Below the pieces are notes generated by a model. The model saw only the letters and a list, made by a program, of their open reading frames with translations, did not search any database and was not told the origin of the DNA. Of a stretch of 46,278 nucleotides of DNA, positions 21,199 to 29,841 are shown in pieces; the stretch's first letter is position 1, and the number at the start of each line of letters is the position of its first letter. A program made the translations under genes and the position numbers. Source of the DNA: a bacterium (GTDB lineage Bacteria > Bdellovibrionota_C > UBA2361 > SZUA-149); contig JAUIMJ010000004.1 in NCBI GenBank assembly GCA_030433295.1, positions 1 through 46,278 of the forward strand, read 5' to 3'.

Positions 21199-22464
21199 CT
21201 ACCACTGGAGCTGAATCTCCCCGTCGATGAAGCAGGCGTCAGCGGCTTCGCTCAGGAGCCGCAAATCTTCACGTGCCCGCACCACCTCGAGCATGTTCTC
21301 CGAGGCGTAGAGCGTCCGAAGCTGTCCGGTGTCTTTTGCGATAACAACAACTGCTCCGCCGTCGCGCTCGGGCACCATGGACACAGCACGTTCCAGCATG
21401 CGTTCATCGTTTTCACAGACTTCTGGCTGCGCAATGAGATTCAGGGCACCTGCCGTTTCGGCATTCGTCCTTGTTGGATGCCAGTCGATGTCGTCAATGA
21501 GCTGCTGAGTGACCAGATCGAGAAGACCAAGGCCGATAGCATTTCCTTTGCTTTCCGGCGAAAGGCACCGGCAGCATAAGACGGCAATCGAAGCCTGCCC
21601 CGGTCTCGGAAGTTCGCGAATTCGCCAGCCTTCACGTCGTTTGCAAACGACATTGGTGTCAAGACCGGTGCCACTGACATTCTTTCCCATTCGATCAAAG
21701 AGACAGACGTCGACTACTTCAAAGGGTAACTGCATAAGCAGAGTCAGGGAATATTGAAGCAATTCCTTTTCCTGCTCGATAAATGCATCCGGCGAAGTCG
21801 GCGTTACGGCCTGCACCCGGGCGGTCTGCTTGTCGGCATTGTCAATCAATGCGATGCCCCCGAGGAGTTTCTCGGCTTCGATGAGCTTCTCGAGAAGTCG
21901 CCGTGCAGCATCAAGTACCGCTTTGCCCATGCCGACGTTCTCAGAACGGGCATGAATGCTCTGGGCGCCGGCATAGCGTCCGCCACCAATAGCGAGCATC
22001 TTGCACAGTCCCGACTCAACTTCGCTGACAAAACCCGTGTGGGCCTTGATGCGATTGATGACGAGCATGGCATCCGCATTGAGGAGTGAATCGGAGAAAT
22101 GAATTTCCGATCCCTCGATGACATCGACCACGGTGGTGCTCATGTCGCCGATGATGGGACAGCCGAGGCTCTCCTCAGTAATACCGTAGCCGGCCAGGTA
22201 TTTAACCTGGCCCTCAGCCGTTCCGCCGCCATGACTGCCCATGGTGGGGACGACAAAGGGTTCCGCACCCTTCTCACGAAGATAGGCAACGATGGTGGAC
22301 AGAATCAACACGATGTTGGGGATGCCACGACTTCCCCCGGTGAGCGCAACGCGCTTACCGCTTAGATCTCCGATTCTCAGGGAATCCAACTCCCGGCGGG
22401 TTGCCGCAGCGACATCGTCTTCACGAGGCTGATCAGCAATCTGCTCAAACTTGAAAAACCGCAT
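21199..22464 (-). CDS. LarA-like (lactate-racemase domain) protein (421 aa)
   Basis: The N-terminal half has the LarA-type N domain: GGSRGI, then VVPTMGSHGGGTAEGQ (H78), RIKAHTGFVSEVESGL (H142), KMLAIGGG and HARSE. These His/Lys residues sit where LarA binds the nickel-pincer cofactor and substrate. The C-terminal half (DRMGKNVSGTGLDTNV, then GLDTNVVCKR) is the second LarA-like domain. Length (421) is as expected. LarA racemises lactate; LarA paralogs handle other hydroxy acids. No larBCE maturation genes are in the window, so cofactor supply is unknown. The HupE-type nickel transporter gene lies ~10 kb away. Ribosome site GAGGGAG precedes ATG 22464. Confidence 0.85.
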   Translation of the reverse strand: MRFFKFEQIADQPREDDVAAATRRELDSLRIGDLSGKRVALTGGSRGIPNIVLILSTIVAYLREKGAEPFVVPTMGSHGGGTAEGQVKYLAGYGITEESLGCPIIGDMSTTVVDVIEGSEIHFSDSLLNADAMLVINRIKAHTGFVSEVESGLCKMLAIGGGRYAGAQSIHARSENVGMGKAVLDAARRLLEKLIEAEKLLGGIALIDNADKQTARVQAVTPTSPDAFIEQEKELLQYSLTLLMQLPFEVVDVCLFDRMGKNVSGTGLDTNVVCKRREGWRIRELPRPGQASIAVLCCRCLSPESKGNAIGLGLLDLVTQQLIDDIDWHPTRTNAETAGALNLIAQPEVCENDERMLERAVSMVPERDGGAVVVIAKDTGQLRTLYASENMLEVVRAREDLRLLSEAADACFIDGEIQLQW

Positions 22465-22701
22465 ATTCTACTCCCTCTCATCTGAGTATAATTTGTTTAG
22501 GCTAACCATAGAGTTCCTACACGGACACCCCTTCCTCTGGACGCCAAAGACGCTCACAGAAAGATGCGTAATCCCTCAAGTCTTCCCTTTTTTGTATCGG
22601 ATTCAGGTAGCAGAATATTCTTACACCAGGCTTTCTCTGTCTAAGCCCACAGTGATGCCTTCGAAGATGTCTATAGTAGTGTGTACGGCTGGAGATTGGA
22701 A

Positions 22702-22764
22702 GAGAGCGCGGCCTGTGCATCTCCGTCTGCAGCGATAGCCTCGCTACAAAAACCGCGCGCTCTC
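22702..22764. repeat. Complex nested hairpin (~63 bases)
   Basis: GAGAGCGCGG (22702-22711) pairs with CCGCGCGCTCTC (22753-22764) with a two-base bulge. Inside it AGCGA/TCGCT (22731-22745) makes a second stem. GGAGAT/ATCTCC (22691-22696/22719-22724) offers an alternative pairing. It lies downstream of the 22804 gene on the minus strand and might be a terminator or a structured RNA. It lacks a tRNA T-loop. The rest of 22465-22803 has no gene. Confidence 0.45.
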
Positions 22765-22803
22765 CAAAGTAATGCCATGGACGCCACAATTGCCCTGAGT
22801 CGA

Positions 22804-23181
22804 CTAGAGCGTTGCGGATTTCGCCTCTCGCTGCATCGCCTGTTCAATCGGAAAGGTCTCGTTGTAGTCCAGAGCGATATCGGGACGACCCCTGCGATTG
22901 GTATGGACCATGGTGTCATTCTGACACTTCACGCTGACCTCACGAGCGTGCTCGGCCCAGGCGGCGAACTCCCACCAGGCCGTCATGCCGGTACTTTCGA
23001 GTTCCTTCGGAATTTCCTCGCCGTGGGTTGGCAAACGCTCCGGTGAGGACTCGCGGACCTGCAGAAACTCGGCAAACAATGACACGGCGGATTCGAAGCC
23101 ATCGCAATTTGTGAGTCGATGGGTGGTCGAACACTGCCCACCATCGGGGGCAGTATACATCGTCAAGAGGTCGTAATGCAT
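22804..23181 (-). CDS. Hypothetical protein (125 aa)
   Basis: I do not recognise this protein. It begins MHYDLLTMYTAPDGGQCSTT and has a conserved-looking helix (ESAVSLFAEFLQVRESSPER). A Trp-rich segment (MTAWWEFAAWAEHAREVS) is followed by a basic segment (HTNRRGRPDIALDYNETF) and a helical tail. It has no export signal or membrane helix. ATG 23181 has a strong ribosome site (GGAGATGCC). An inverted repeat about 50 bases upstream may be an operator. Transcribed alone. Function unknown. Confidence 0.5.
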   Translation of the reverse strand: MHYDLLTMYTAPDGGQCSTTHRLTNCDGFESAVSLFAEFLQVRESSPERLPTHGEEIPKELESTGMTAWWEFAAWAEHAREVSVKCQNDTMVHTNRRGRPDIALDYNETFPIEQAMQREAKSATL

Positions 23182-23880
23182 AAGGCATCTCCTTCATTGG
23201 GAAACGGGGAGAGGAATGGAACAGAAACGTGCGTAGCACCATGTCGCTGATAACGGCAGGGTACTACGCACATCAAGGTCCGATTGCTCAGGATGCAATC
23301 TCCCGGATCGAAGAAGTCGTCGCATGAGGTGCTGGAAACGCAAAACCTGGTACAAAACCCTGGCACAAGCGCCGGCTCTCCAGAGGGTGAAATCGGTATT
23401 CGTCCTCCGGGAGACAGCGTAGCTACCTACCTCCAAAGCCGTGCAATGAAAGAGCGCCGCTATCAATTATCAGCGGCTAAGGACCCACTACGGCGATCCA
23501 CATAGAAAAACTAGCAAATTTATCAAATTTAATCCAGATACCAGACCCTGGTCGCCTCAAGCCTAATAACTTGAAACAACTCAATATAATCGCAATTCAG
23601 GCCTGTTTTTGAAGTAGACTGCTCCTCTACGCATGATTGATTAGCGCTGCTGAACCCTCTACCATTGAGGTTTTAAACGCCATTTGCTCTTTCCCTTCCC
23701 TGCTACGGGCAGCTCACCCCCGTGTCACCTCCATTGAGAAAACTCCACGTGCTCGCCTCTGGCTCATTGCCCGACATCGCCTGTGTTTTCAAGGGAGGCA
23801 GACGCGCAACAGCGTTTTTGCTCAGGTTGTAATCCTGAAACTCCTTTCAACAGCCTTTCCCCTTTTTCCATGGTGCAATT
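23182..23880. other. Gene-free 700-base stretch with inverted repeats
   Basis: No gene was supportable. GTGCGTAGCACC (23229-23240) and GGTACTACGCAC (23260-23271) are reverse complements with one mismatch, near the start of the minus-strand 22804 gene (possible operator). GCCGCT/AGCGGC (about 23457-23478) is a second small stem. The bulk is A/T-rich around 23500-23600 and probably contains divergent promoters. Confidence 0.45.
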
Positions 23881-24753
23881 ATGAACAACAGAACTGCCGT
23901 GATTGGGGATACGCACGGCTGCGCGAAAACCCTACAGGCACTACTCAAGAAACTCCAACTGGAACGAGGCGATGCTCTCGTTCCCGTTGGTGACTACGTC
24001 GACCGAGGGCCGGACTCACGAGGAGTTATCACGAGATATCTTGCGGAAAAGAAGCGCGGAGTTAAAATCTACCCGCTACTTGGCAACCACGACGCCATGC
24101 TGATAGCTCTGCTATGCCTCAGTAAGAAGTGGCGGGCCCGCTTCCCGATTCGATTCCCCGGGCACTTCTGGCAGTCCGCCCTCATTCCGGGCAATGGGCT
24201 GATCGACACCGCTGACGCCTACGGATGGGACTGGCCTCTCTTTCGAGAGCCAGGCTATCAATCGATGAAAGTTGATGAGTTCTTTGAAATGGTCATGAAG
24301 CTTTATTGCTCGACCGATTACTTGAAGTTCGTTCTGGAAGCTCTGGCCGACAAAGCCGAGATGCCGAAGTCACACGTCAAGTTCTTTCAGAGCATGCGTT
24401 TTTGCTATCACGATTCGGACCTCGACGTTCTCGTAGTGCACGCGGAACTTCCCCTCCGCTCCCTTCGAAGAACGACCGCAGAATCGGCTATGCGAGCAAT
24501 ATCAAGGCAGGACGCCTTCGACTCAGTGCTCTGGGGACGAAAGTACTTCAACAGGACTCCGAGATTCAGCACCCCTATCATTCATGGACATTCCCAACTG
24601 AAGCATCATCCTCTGTATGCTGCGGATGAGACCATGCCCCGAATGATCAAAGGTAAGATGGATCTGGACACCGGCGCCGCGAGCGGTGGATTGCTCAGCG
24701 CCCTGGTTCTGCCGGAATGGAAAATCGTCCAGCAGGAGAATCTCGACCAATAG
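23881..24753 (+). CDS. PPP-type metallophosphoesterase / Ser-Thr protein phosphatase-like (290 aa)
   Basis: All five PPP metal motifs are visible in order: GDTHG (residues 9-13), GDYVDRG (37-43), GNHD (68-71), VVHAELP (a conserved His) and IIHGHSQL near the C terminus. That gives a dinuclear metal site for phosphoester hydrolysis. Bacterial members include Ser/Thr phosphatases and diadenosine tetraphosphatases (ApaH). It is longer than classical ApaH and lacks its C-terminal block by eye, so the protein phosphatase class is favoured but not certain. ATG 23881 fits. A hairpin between this gene and the convergent VOC gene may terminate both. Confidence 0.87.
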   Translation: MNNRTAVIGDTHGCAKTLQALLKKLQLERGDALVPVGDYVDRGPDSRGVITRYLAEKKRGVKIYPLLGNHDAMLIALLCLSKKWRARFPIRFPGHFWQSALIPGNGLIDTADAYGWDWPLFREPGYQSMKVDEFFEMVMKLYCSTDYLKFVLEALADKAEMPKSHVKFFQSMRFCYHDSDLDVLVVHAELPLRSLRRTTAESAMRAISRQDAFDSVLWGRKYFNRTPRFSTPIIHGHSQLKHHPLYAADETMPRMIKGKMDLDTGAASGGLLSALVLPEWKIVQQENLDQ

Positions 24754-24758
24754 GCCCA

Positions 24759-24815
24759 AAGGACCGACGTGAATTCACTTCACTCGAACCACCGTTTTCA
24801 TGCGCGTCGGTCCTT
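24759..24815. terminator. Inverted repeat between convergent genes, possible bidirectional terminator
   Basis: AAGGACCGACG (24759-24769) and CGTCGGTCCTT (24805-24815) are perfect 11-base reverse complements with a 35-base spacer, which itself contains the palindrome GTGAATTCAC. It lies 5 bases after the phosphatase stop and 24 bases before the VOC stop, so a bidirectional termination role is likely. The loop is long for a classical terminator. Confidence 0.55.
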
Positions 24816-24839
24816 ACATCACGCCAATGCCGCCTCAGG

Positions 24840-25337
24840 CTAGAGTTCCTTCATCAAAGAATCTATATCAAGCGCTTCCGTCACCATCGCAAGCTCACCA
24901 TCCGGTGTGCGAGGCCAGTTCTCCTCCGGTCGATCCCAGTACAGCTCTACTCCATTTTGATCGGGGTCTCGCAGATACAGGGCTTCACTGACCCCATGGT
25001 CGCTTGCACCGTCAAGTGACACTCCTGCCTGCATCAGTCTCTGCAATGCGACAGCGAGTTCCCTCCTGGTTGGATAGAGGATAGCAAGATGATACAAACC
25101 ACTTGCGTGTTCCGGGGGCGGCGAAGCCCCGGCGCTTTTCCAGGTGTTGAGCGCGATGTGATGATGGTAGCCACCCGCCGAGAGAAACACGGCCTGGCTT
25201 CCATAGCGTTGAGTAACCTCAAAGCCCAGTATGTCACGATAAAAATGAAGTGCCCGATCCAAATCAGACACCTTCAGATGCACATGCCCGATTCTGACCC
25301 GTGGATCCAAAGCCGGGATTTCCCGTTCGCTTTTCAT
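24840..25337 (-). CDS. VOC/glyoxalase-superfamily dioxygenase-like protein (165 aa)
   Basis: A vicinal-oxygen-chelate domain is evident. The first beta-alpha-beta-beta unit is RIGHVHLKVSDLDRALHFYR with His near residue 15, then a second unit (GGYHHHIALNTW; GLYHLAILYPTR) and a final metal-Glu region (ALYLRDPDQNGVELYWDRPE). The two YHHHIAL/YHLAIL-type boxes suggest a type like CatE/extradiol dioxygenase. Metal ligands appear to be H15, H~68 and E~145. ATG 25337 has a good ribosome site (AGGTAGGGAA). It starts 4 bases after the DoxX stop, so it is in an operon with doxX, both likely controlled by the divergent MarR gene. Confidence 0.8.
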   Translation of the reverse strand: MKSEREIPALDPRVRIGHVHLKVSDLDRALHFYRDILGFEVTQRYGSQAVFLSAGGYHHHIALNTWKSAGASPPPEHASGLYHLAILYPTRRELAVALQRLMQAGVSLDGASDHGVSEALYLRDPDQNGVELYWDRPEENWPRTPDGELAMVTEALDIDSLMKEL

Positions 25338-25341
25338 TTCC

Positions 25342-25809
25342 CTACCTGCCTGCAAGTTTCGCATGCAATTTCTCATCAGCGGAATACTTTCCTCCTCCAG
25401 AGAACACCAGCGTTAGGGCAAGACCGATTACGAGCGGGTGATATTCAAAACCTTCCCCGCTCTGCTGTCCGGACCAGTTCATAAAAAAGCCATGTGACCA
25501 ATGAGCCATAGAAATCGCACCCCCCATTACGATGATAAGGCTTGCCGCACAAAACCTGGTCAAAAGTCCCAAACCAAGAGCAATCGCTCCCAGGGATTCG
25601 GCGGCAATCACCAAAAGGGCAATAATAAAAGGAACTCCAAGCGTTCCGGTAAAAAAGCCCAGCGTCCCCTGCAGACCATAGCCGCCAAACATCCCCAGAG
25701 TCTTCTGTAGTCCGTGAGGAAGAATGACCAGGGCCAGCGTCAGACGGGCAATCAGCGCAGGTATGTCTGCGGCATCGGTTTTGAGCATAGCTCCAATTTT
25801 CTCATTCAT
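25342..25809 (-). CDS. DoxX-family membrane protein (155 aa)
   Basis: Four hydrophobic helices are visible. The DoxX pattern includes LIARLTLALVILPHGLQKTL (first helix), GFFTGTLGVPFIIALLVIAA, SLGAIALGLGLLTRFCAASL and the final HPLVIGLALTLVFSGGGKYS. The G(L)Q and GGGKYSAD boxes are typical of the family, which sits in the inner membrane and is often linked to thiosulfate/quinone or oxidative-stress functions. ATG 25809 follows GGAGGAGACAA, a strong ribosome site. It overlaps a conserved pair of operators upstream with the divergent MarR gene and is followed at 4 bases by a VOC gene. Confidence 0.88.
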   Translation of the reverse strand: MNEKIGAMLKTDAADIPALIARLTLALVILPHGLQKTLGMFGGYGLQGTLGFFTGTLGVPFIIALLVIAAESLGAIALGLGLLTRFCAASLIIVMGGAISMAHWSHGFFMNWSGQQSGEGFEYHPLVIGLALTLVFSGGGKYSADEKLHAKLAGR

Positions 25810-25829
25810 TTGTCTCCTCCTTCTATTTG

Positions 25830-25887
25830 GTTGACAAGTCAACTATACGCCCTTTTAGTTGACAGGTCAACTATCGGCCGTTATACT
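25830..25887. promoter_or_regulatory. Twin MarR-type operators and marR promoter
   Basis: GTTGACAAGTCAAC (25830-25843) and AGTTGACAGGTCAACT (25857-25872) are nearly identical palindromes in the divergent region. TTGACA of the second (25859-25864) is 17 bases from TATACT (25882-25887), a perfect -35/-10 for marR. The ATG at 25894 is 6 bases after the -10, so the marR mRNA is probably leaderless. Both sites suit autorepression and control of doxX. Confidence 0.75.
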
Positions 25888-25893
25888 GTTGTT

Positions 25894-26376
25894 ATGTCAC
25901 CGAAATCAGAAGATTTACTTGCTGCCTGGGGCTCTTTTTTTGTCGCCCATGCACTCTCCATCCAAAAGATTGAGAAGGCACTTTCTGCCAGTGCCCCCCT
26001 TTCGCTGCATGAATACGATGTGCTGCTGACCATTGAGCGATCGCCGGAGCAGAAGATTCGTTATTCAGCCCTGGCGTCTGCCAGCATATTCACTAAAAGT
26101 GGTATTACGCGGATTTTAAAGCGTCTCGAATCGCGGGGCTTCATCGACCGCATAGTCTGTGAAAGCGATCGCCGAGGGGCCTTCGCGCAATTAAATGCTG
26201 AAGGGGCCAGGGCGATCAAAAATACCTGGGAGATATACTCAGAAGAAATTCTTGCGATACTGGGTCCTGCCCTTACACAGACGGAGGCAAAAGACTTTGA
26301 AAAAACCCTGGGTAAGATAATCAACGAAGTTCGAGGCACTTCTCTTGTCCAAATTGGCGCGAAAACATCAGGTTAG
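25894..26376 (+). CDS. MarR-family transcriptional regulator (160 aa)
   Basis: A classic MarR winged helix is visible. It has SLHEYDVLLTIERSPEQKIR, then the recognition helix FTKSGITRILKRLESRGFID and the wing VCESDRRGAFAQLNAEG. Dimer helices lie at both ends. It should bind the twin palindromes between itself and the divergent DoxX-VOC operon and respond to a small molecule, probably a phenolic or oxidant compound judging by DoxX/VOC neighbours. The start ATG 25894 is fixed by the promoter geometry. The mRNA is probably leaderless, with the -10 box ending 6 bases upstream. Confidence 0.88.
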   Translation: MSPKSEDLLAAWGSFFVAHALSIQKIEKALSASAPLSLHEYDVLLTIERSPEQKIRYSALASASIFTKSGITRILKRLESRGFIDRIVCESDRRGAFAQLNAEGARAIKNTWEIYSEEILAILGPALTQTEAKDFEKTLGKIINEVRGTSLVQIGAKTSG

Positions 26377-26465
26377 AAGAGACTACCTTTTTGTGTCAGC
26401 GACCCAATGCAATTCCCCATTAGCCACAGCCTGGGAAGGAAAGCGGCATGCTCAAAGCATCTAAG

Positions 26466-27611
26466 CTACTTCCCCCTGTGTTGCGAAAATGCTCTATACG
26501 TATCCCGTACCGAGCGAAAAATTAGGCCGAAGATTCCCGGACGAAAATCCCGTATGGCATGCTTGCAGATGAGATAATTCAAATAGCGTAGGAACGTCGC
26601 TAGCTGCCCTTGCGCTCGCAGCTCGGGATCCAAGCGAAAAAAGAATAATAACTTTTTTGGAGCCTGTCCAAGCATGAGTCTCGCTGGCTTGCTCTCGGCC
26701 AATGACTCAAGCCGCTCCTGCATGCTGACCGGGATAGCAGTTGCACCAGATAGCACGTTCTCGGGTATCCCAGCTTCACAGTAATTTGAAAGATAGCGAA
26801 GCGTCATTAGACTCACGCAACCGAGCTTTCTTTGCTCACAGGAACTCACAAAGATATCCCAGTCTATCGTGATGGAAGCGGAGCGCAATATACTTATGGC
26901 ATCGACAATCCAATAACATTTATGGCCAACGAACGCGGCCCCATGGAGACAGACGTTTAGTAGCAGATCGCTGGGGTCGAGACTATAGGCTTCCCTCCCC
27001 TGAAACGTAACCGCCTTCTTTCTCTGCCAGAGCGTTTCATCAAGGCGGGAATTTAGATCCAGATACGACAGACTCGTGTGCAAATCGATTTGCTCATCCG
27101 CAGTAACACCTTTGCTGAGAGTCACAGAATGGGAAAAATCAGGATGAGAATGAATCGCTGGTTCGACGATCTTGAAACCGGAGTCTCTAAGGGTGTTGAT
27201 CGCTAACTCGCGCTGCTCAGGTCTTATTAGGAGATCAATATCAGCTAAAAATCGAGCACCGGGATCTATCAATCCAAGCGAATACAGAGCAGCTCCCTTT
27301 AGCAGCATGACGTCAATATTGTGAAGCTGAAAAATCCTGAGAAGTTCTTCTCCAGCAGCCAGGACGTTCTTGTTCCAACGCGCACTGCGTTCATAGGCCC
27401 AGCGCAACAACTCCATGGAGGGATCCCAATACTCCATTTCCTGAAGGCGCAGGTATACCAGCGGTAGCAGTCTGTGATGCTTATGTAATTCCAGGTCTGC
27501 TCCAAACTCAGCCTTCCAAGCAAGCCATGCGTTCAGACCTACTGCCGGATCATCGGCGATAACAGCCTCTAGCAGAAGTTCGCGGAACGGCGGAGCAGTT
27601 CTGGTATTCAC
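26466..27611 (-). CDS. Uncharacterised nucleotidyltransferase, PF14907 type (381 aa)
   Basis: This protein shows the DNA pol-beta-like signature of the Nucleotidyltransf_5 family: VMLLKGAALYSLGL (KGAAL 105-109), then FLADIDLLIRPEQRELAINT with D124 and D126 as metal ligands. The C-terminal half is helical (DPSDLLLNVCLHGAAFVGHK; SLMTLRYLSNYCEAGIPENV). Such proteins often occur with HprK-like kinases in unexplained modification clusters, and here two HprK-like genes lie a few kb away on the same strand. A GTG start (27611) fits the normal N terminus; a GGAGG lies 13 bases upstream. Function unknown. Confidence 0.75.
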   Translation of the reverse strand: MNTRTAPPFRELLLEAVIADDPAVGLNAWLAWKAEFGADLELHKHHRLLPLVYLRLQEMEYWDPSMELLRWAYERSARWNKNVLAAGEELLRIFQLHNIDVMLLKGAALYSLGLIDPGARFLADIDLLIRPEQRELAINTLRDSGFKIVEPAIHSHPDFSHSVTLSKGVTADEQIDLHTSLSYLDLNSRLDETLWQRKKAVTFQGREAYSLDPSDLLLNVCLHGAAFVGHKCYWIVDAISILRSASITIDWDIFVSSCEQRKLGCVSLMTLRYLSNYCEAGIPENVLSGATAIPVSMQERLESLAESKPARLMLGQAPKKLLFFFRLDPELRAQGQLATFLRYLNYLICKHAIRDFRPGIFGLIFRSVRDTYRAFSQHRGK

Positions 27612-27733
27612 GGATTCTTATTGACCTCCGATGTATTTTACATCAGTCCTACGGGATATCGATTATAACTGCTCTGGGACAGCGTTCCTCTTTTTACTTC
27701 CTGTAATTTTCTTCTTGTATTAAGTCGTCAGAC

Positions 27734-28900
27734 ATGTCGAAAAGAATACTCGTCATCTCGCCCATACCAACACACCAGCAATCCGCTGGCAATCGGGTAC
27801 GCGTCTTCTCATTTGTCGAAATTCTGCGTAAAAAGGGAGCAGAAGTTTTCTTTGCGCTTGTGGGCAACATCTCCAATTTCTCCCGGGCGGATCTCGACGA
27901 ACTCGAGGATTATTGGGGGCCCAACGTTCGTATATTTGATACAGAATATATAGACATTTCCGGTGGCGGACTGGCATCTTTCTCACGCTCTGTTGCAGGA
28001 GATGATTGGCCCGGCGCTGAAGTAGAAGATGCACTTCAAAATTTTGCGCGCGAAATTCAGGCCGACATGGCGGTTGTAACGTATATTTTCCTGGCGCGAC
28101 TCCTTGAATGCTTCGACAGCTCTACCGTAAAAATAATTGACACCCTCGATATTTTCACTGAGAGAAACGAGAAAATGGCCGCTCATGGGATCACATATGA
28201 ACCCGCTCAGAGTTCCCTACGCTTGGAGCATGAGAGCGCTGCGATTTCATACTCTGATGTTGTTCTCGCAATTAAAGAAGAGGACCGGGGCTTTTTCTCT
28301 TCGCTCACTGATTCCCCGGTAATTCACCTCGGACATAATGTGCAACTTGGCACACCTCATCTTGCTTCTGTCGCTGCGCCTATTGTATTCTTCGGCTCAT
28401 GTAGTCAGATCGGCAAGAGAAACGTACTTCATTTCATCGAAAGGATTTTGCCAGAAATCCAGAGTGATGTACCAGACGTCCGCCTTGCCATCATTGGCGG
28501 CGTGTGCGACCTGCTGGAGGAGCTACCTGAAAACTGCATAACGCTGGGTATCCGAGGTGACCTTGCGCAACTGTGCACTGATGCCCGACTCGTTATCAAC
28601 AGTGACGTTTTTGCAACCGGGCTAAGTATTAAATCGATTACGGCGCTGGGCTTCGGAAAGCCGCTGGTTTCTACACCTATCGGCGCACGAGGCCTCGAAG
28701 ACGGTGCACACTCCGCCTATCTGCTTGCTGACAACGATCATGCTTTTGCAGAAGCAGTAACGCGAATATATCGCGACGATGGGCTTGCACTACGGCTTTC
28801 TGAACAAGCTCTCACCTATGCCCGAAGAAACAACAGGATAGTCGGCAGTTCAGTAGATCAGTTATTGCACGTGAGCAGCGAGATTCAGCAATCGCGTTGA
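27734..28900 (+). CDS. Glycosyltransferase, GT4/GT1-like (388 aa)
   Basis: The protein opens with the GT-B N-terminal strand and loop (RILVISPIPTHQQSAGNRVR). It ends with a GT4-like nucleotide-sugar half: VVFFGSCSQIGKRN, then ALGFGKPLVSTPIGARGLED. The PIGARGLED box contains the usual Glu-rich donor-binding site. It is a probable glycosyltransferase of surface-glycan synthesis. It is convergent with the GT8-like gene, overlapping its end by 16 bases. Start ATG 27734 is preceded by a weak ribosome site. Length fits. Confidence 0.82.
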   Translation: MSKRILVISPIPTHQQSAGNRVRVFSFVEILRKKGAEVFFALVGNISNFSRADLDELEDYWGPNVRIFDTEYIDISGGGLASFSRSVAGDDWPGAEVEDALQNFAREIQADMAVVTYIFLARLLECFDSSTVKIIDTLDIFTERNEKMAAHGITYEPAQSSLRLEHESAAISYSDVVLAIKEEDRGFFSSLTDSPVIHLGHNVQLGTPHLASVAAPIVFFGSCSQIGKRNVLHFIERILPEIQSDVPDVRLAIIGGVCDLLEELPENCITLGIRGDLAQLCTDARLVINSDVFATGLSIKSITALGFGKPLVSTPIGARGLEDGAHSAYLLADNDHAFAEAVTRIYRDDGLALRLSEQALTYARRNNRIVGSSVDQLLHVSSEIQQSR

Positions 28901-29841
28901 CAGGTCATGTAAAACTTCCTTCTCTCTGCCGTCGTCAAGCGATGGTCCGGCTTCTCCGGCGCCAACTGCAGTTGCTTTTCATACCCGCGAACAAGTCTTG
29001 CATATTCCCGGACAACCTCCCCCAGGATCTTCGCCGCATGCAGTGAAGGAAAACGATTTCCCCGGGCATGAAAGGCATTGGACCGGCTCAAGTCGAAACC
29101 ACTCAAATGAAAAAAAACCACCTCTTTACCTTCAGTAAAGAAACGTCCGTCTCTACTTTCAAGCTTTCGCTCGTGCAGGTTCCAATAGGCAATGTTATAC
29201 GCAGCATCATCGAGATGCATGAGGTCTTTATGATACAAGGCTGCAGCAAGGGCGTACAAACGCTGGCCGGAAACCATCTGCTCGGGATCGTAAAAGCAGT
29301 GATGTTCACTTTCCCCGATAAGAAAATCAAGAATTCTCAGCGCAGGCTCAGAGTTCTTAAATGCCATAAAGCCGATGTTGTATACCCCATAACTGGCAAT
29401 CGAAAAGTTACTCGGTTCTAGAAAATCTATCGGTAGAGGCTTCCTAAGATGGGGAGTTAGGCAAAAACTTGTGCGCGCAAGATATCGCTGACAATCATCA
29501 AAACAACCGGTGACGAATATATCGCTATCGAGATAGATAACCTTCGCCTTGTTTTTCCGAACGAGTATATGTCGTATCAATGATGGGCGAAATGCGTCTG
29601 ACTGCTCAAGTAAATCATAATAGATTTGCATGTTCTCCAGTCCGGTAATACCGAGCTCCCGGAGATACAGGGGGGTAAATGGCAGGCCTTCTGCCGGGGG
29701 AAAATCAGCCTCCTCAATGTCCAGAAGGAGAACGTAGCACTGCGCATCGTCGTTGTGCTGCTTTACTGAATGACACATTGCGCAGGCCATTGGAAGATAG
29801 CGGCGACTGGCAATCGTACAAAACGTCAAGGGTTCGTTCAT
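28885..29841 (-). CDS. GT-A fold glycosyltransferase, GT8-like (318 aa)
   Basis: The protein has a GT-A fold. The start LTFCTIASRRYLPMACAMCH is strand-helix. A DxD-type metal site appears in KVIYLDSDIFVTGCFDD. The GT8-type core (LPFTPLYLRELGIT; GVYNIGFMAFKNSEPALRIL) follows, then a Trp/His-rich region and a basic tail. It likely transfers a sugar from UDP-sugar to a surface glycan or protein. The ATG (29841) overlaps the stop of the upstream HprK-like gene by four bases, so both are co-translated, as is the HprK-like gene before that. A kinase-kinase-glycosyltransferase unit is therefore fixed. Confidence 0.78.
   Translation of the reverse strand: MNEPLTFCTIASRRYLPMACAMCHSVKQHNDDAQCYVLLLDIEEADFPPAEGLPFTPLYLRELGITGLENMQIYYDLLEQSDAFRPSLIRHILVRKNKAKVIYLDSDIFVTGCFDDCQRYLARTSFCLTPHLRKPLPIDFLEPSNFSIASYGVYNIGFMAFKNSEPALRILDFLIGESEHHCFYDPEQMVSGQRLYALAAALYHKDLMHLDDAAYNIAYWNLHERKLESRDGRFFTEGKEVVFFHLSGFDLSRSNAFHARGNRFPSLHAAKILGEVVREYARLVRGYEKQLQLAPEKPDHRLTTAERRKFYMTCQRDC

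Noticed and set aside
22702-22764. tRNA-like element (stem followed by CCA)
   Set aside because: There is no T-loop (GTTCRA) or recognisable anticodon arm; just a hairpin.
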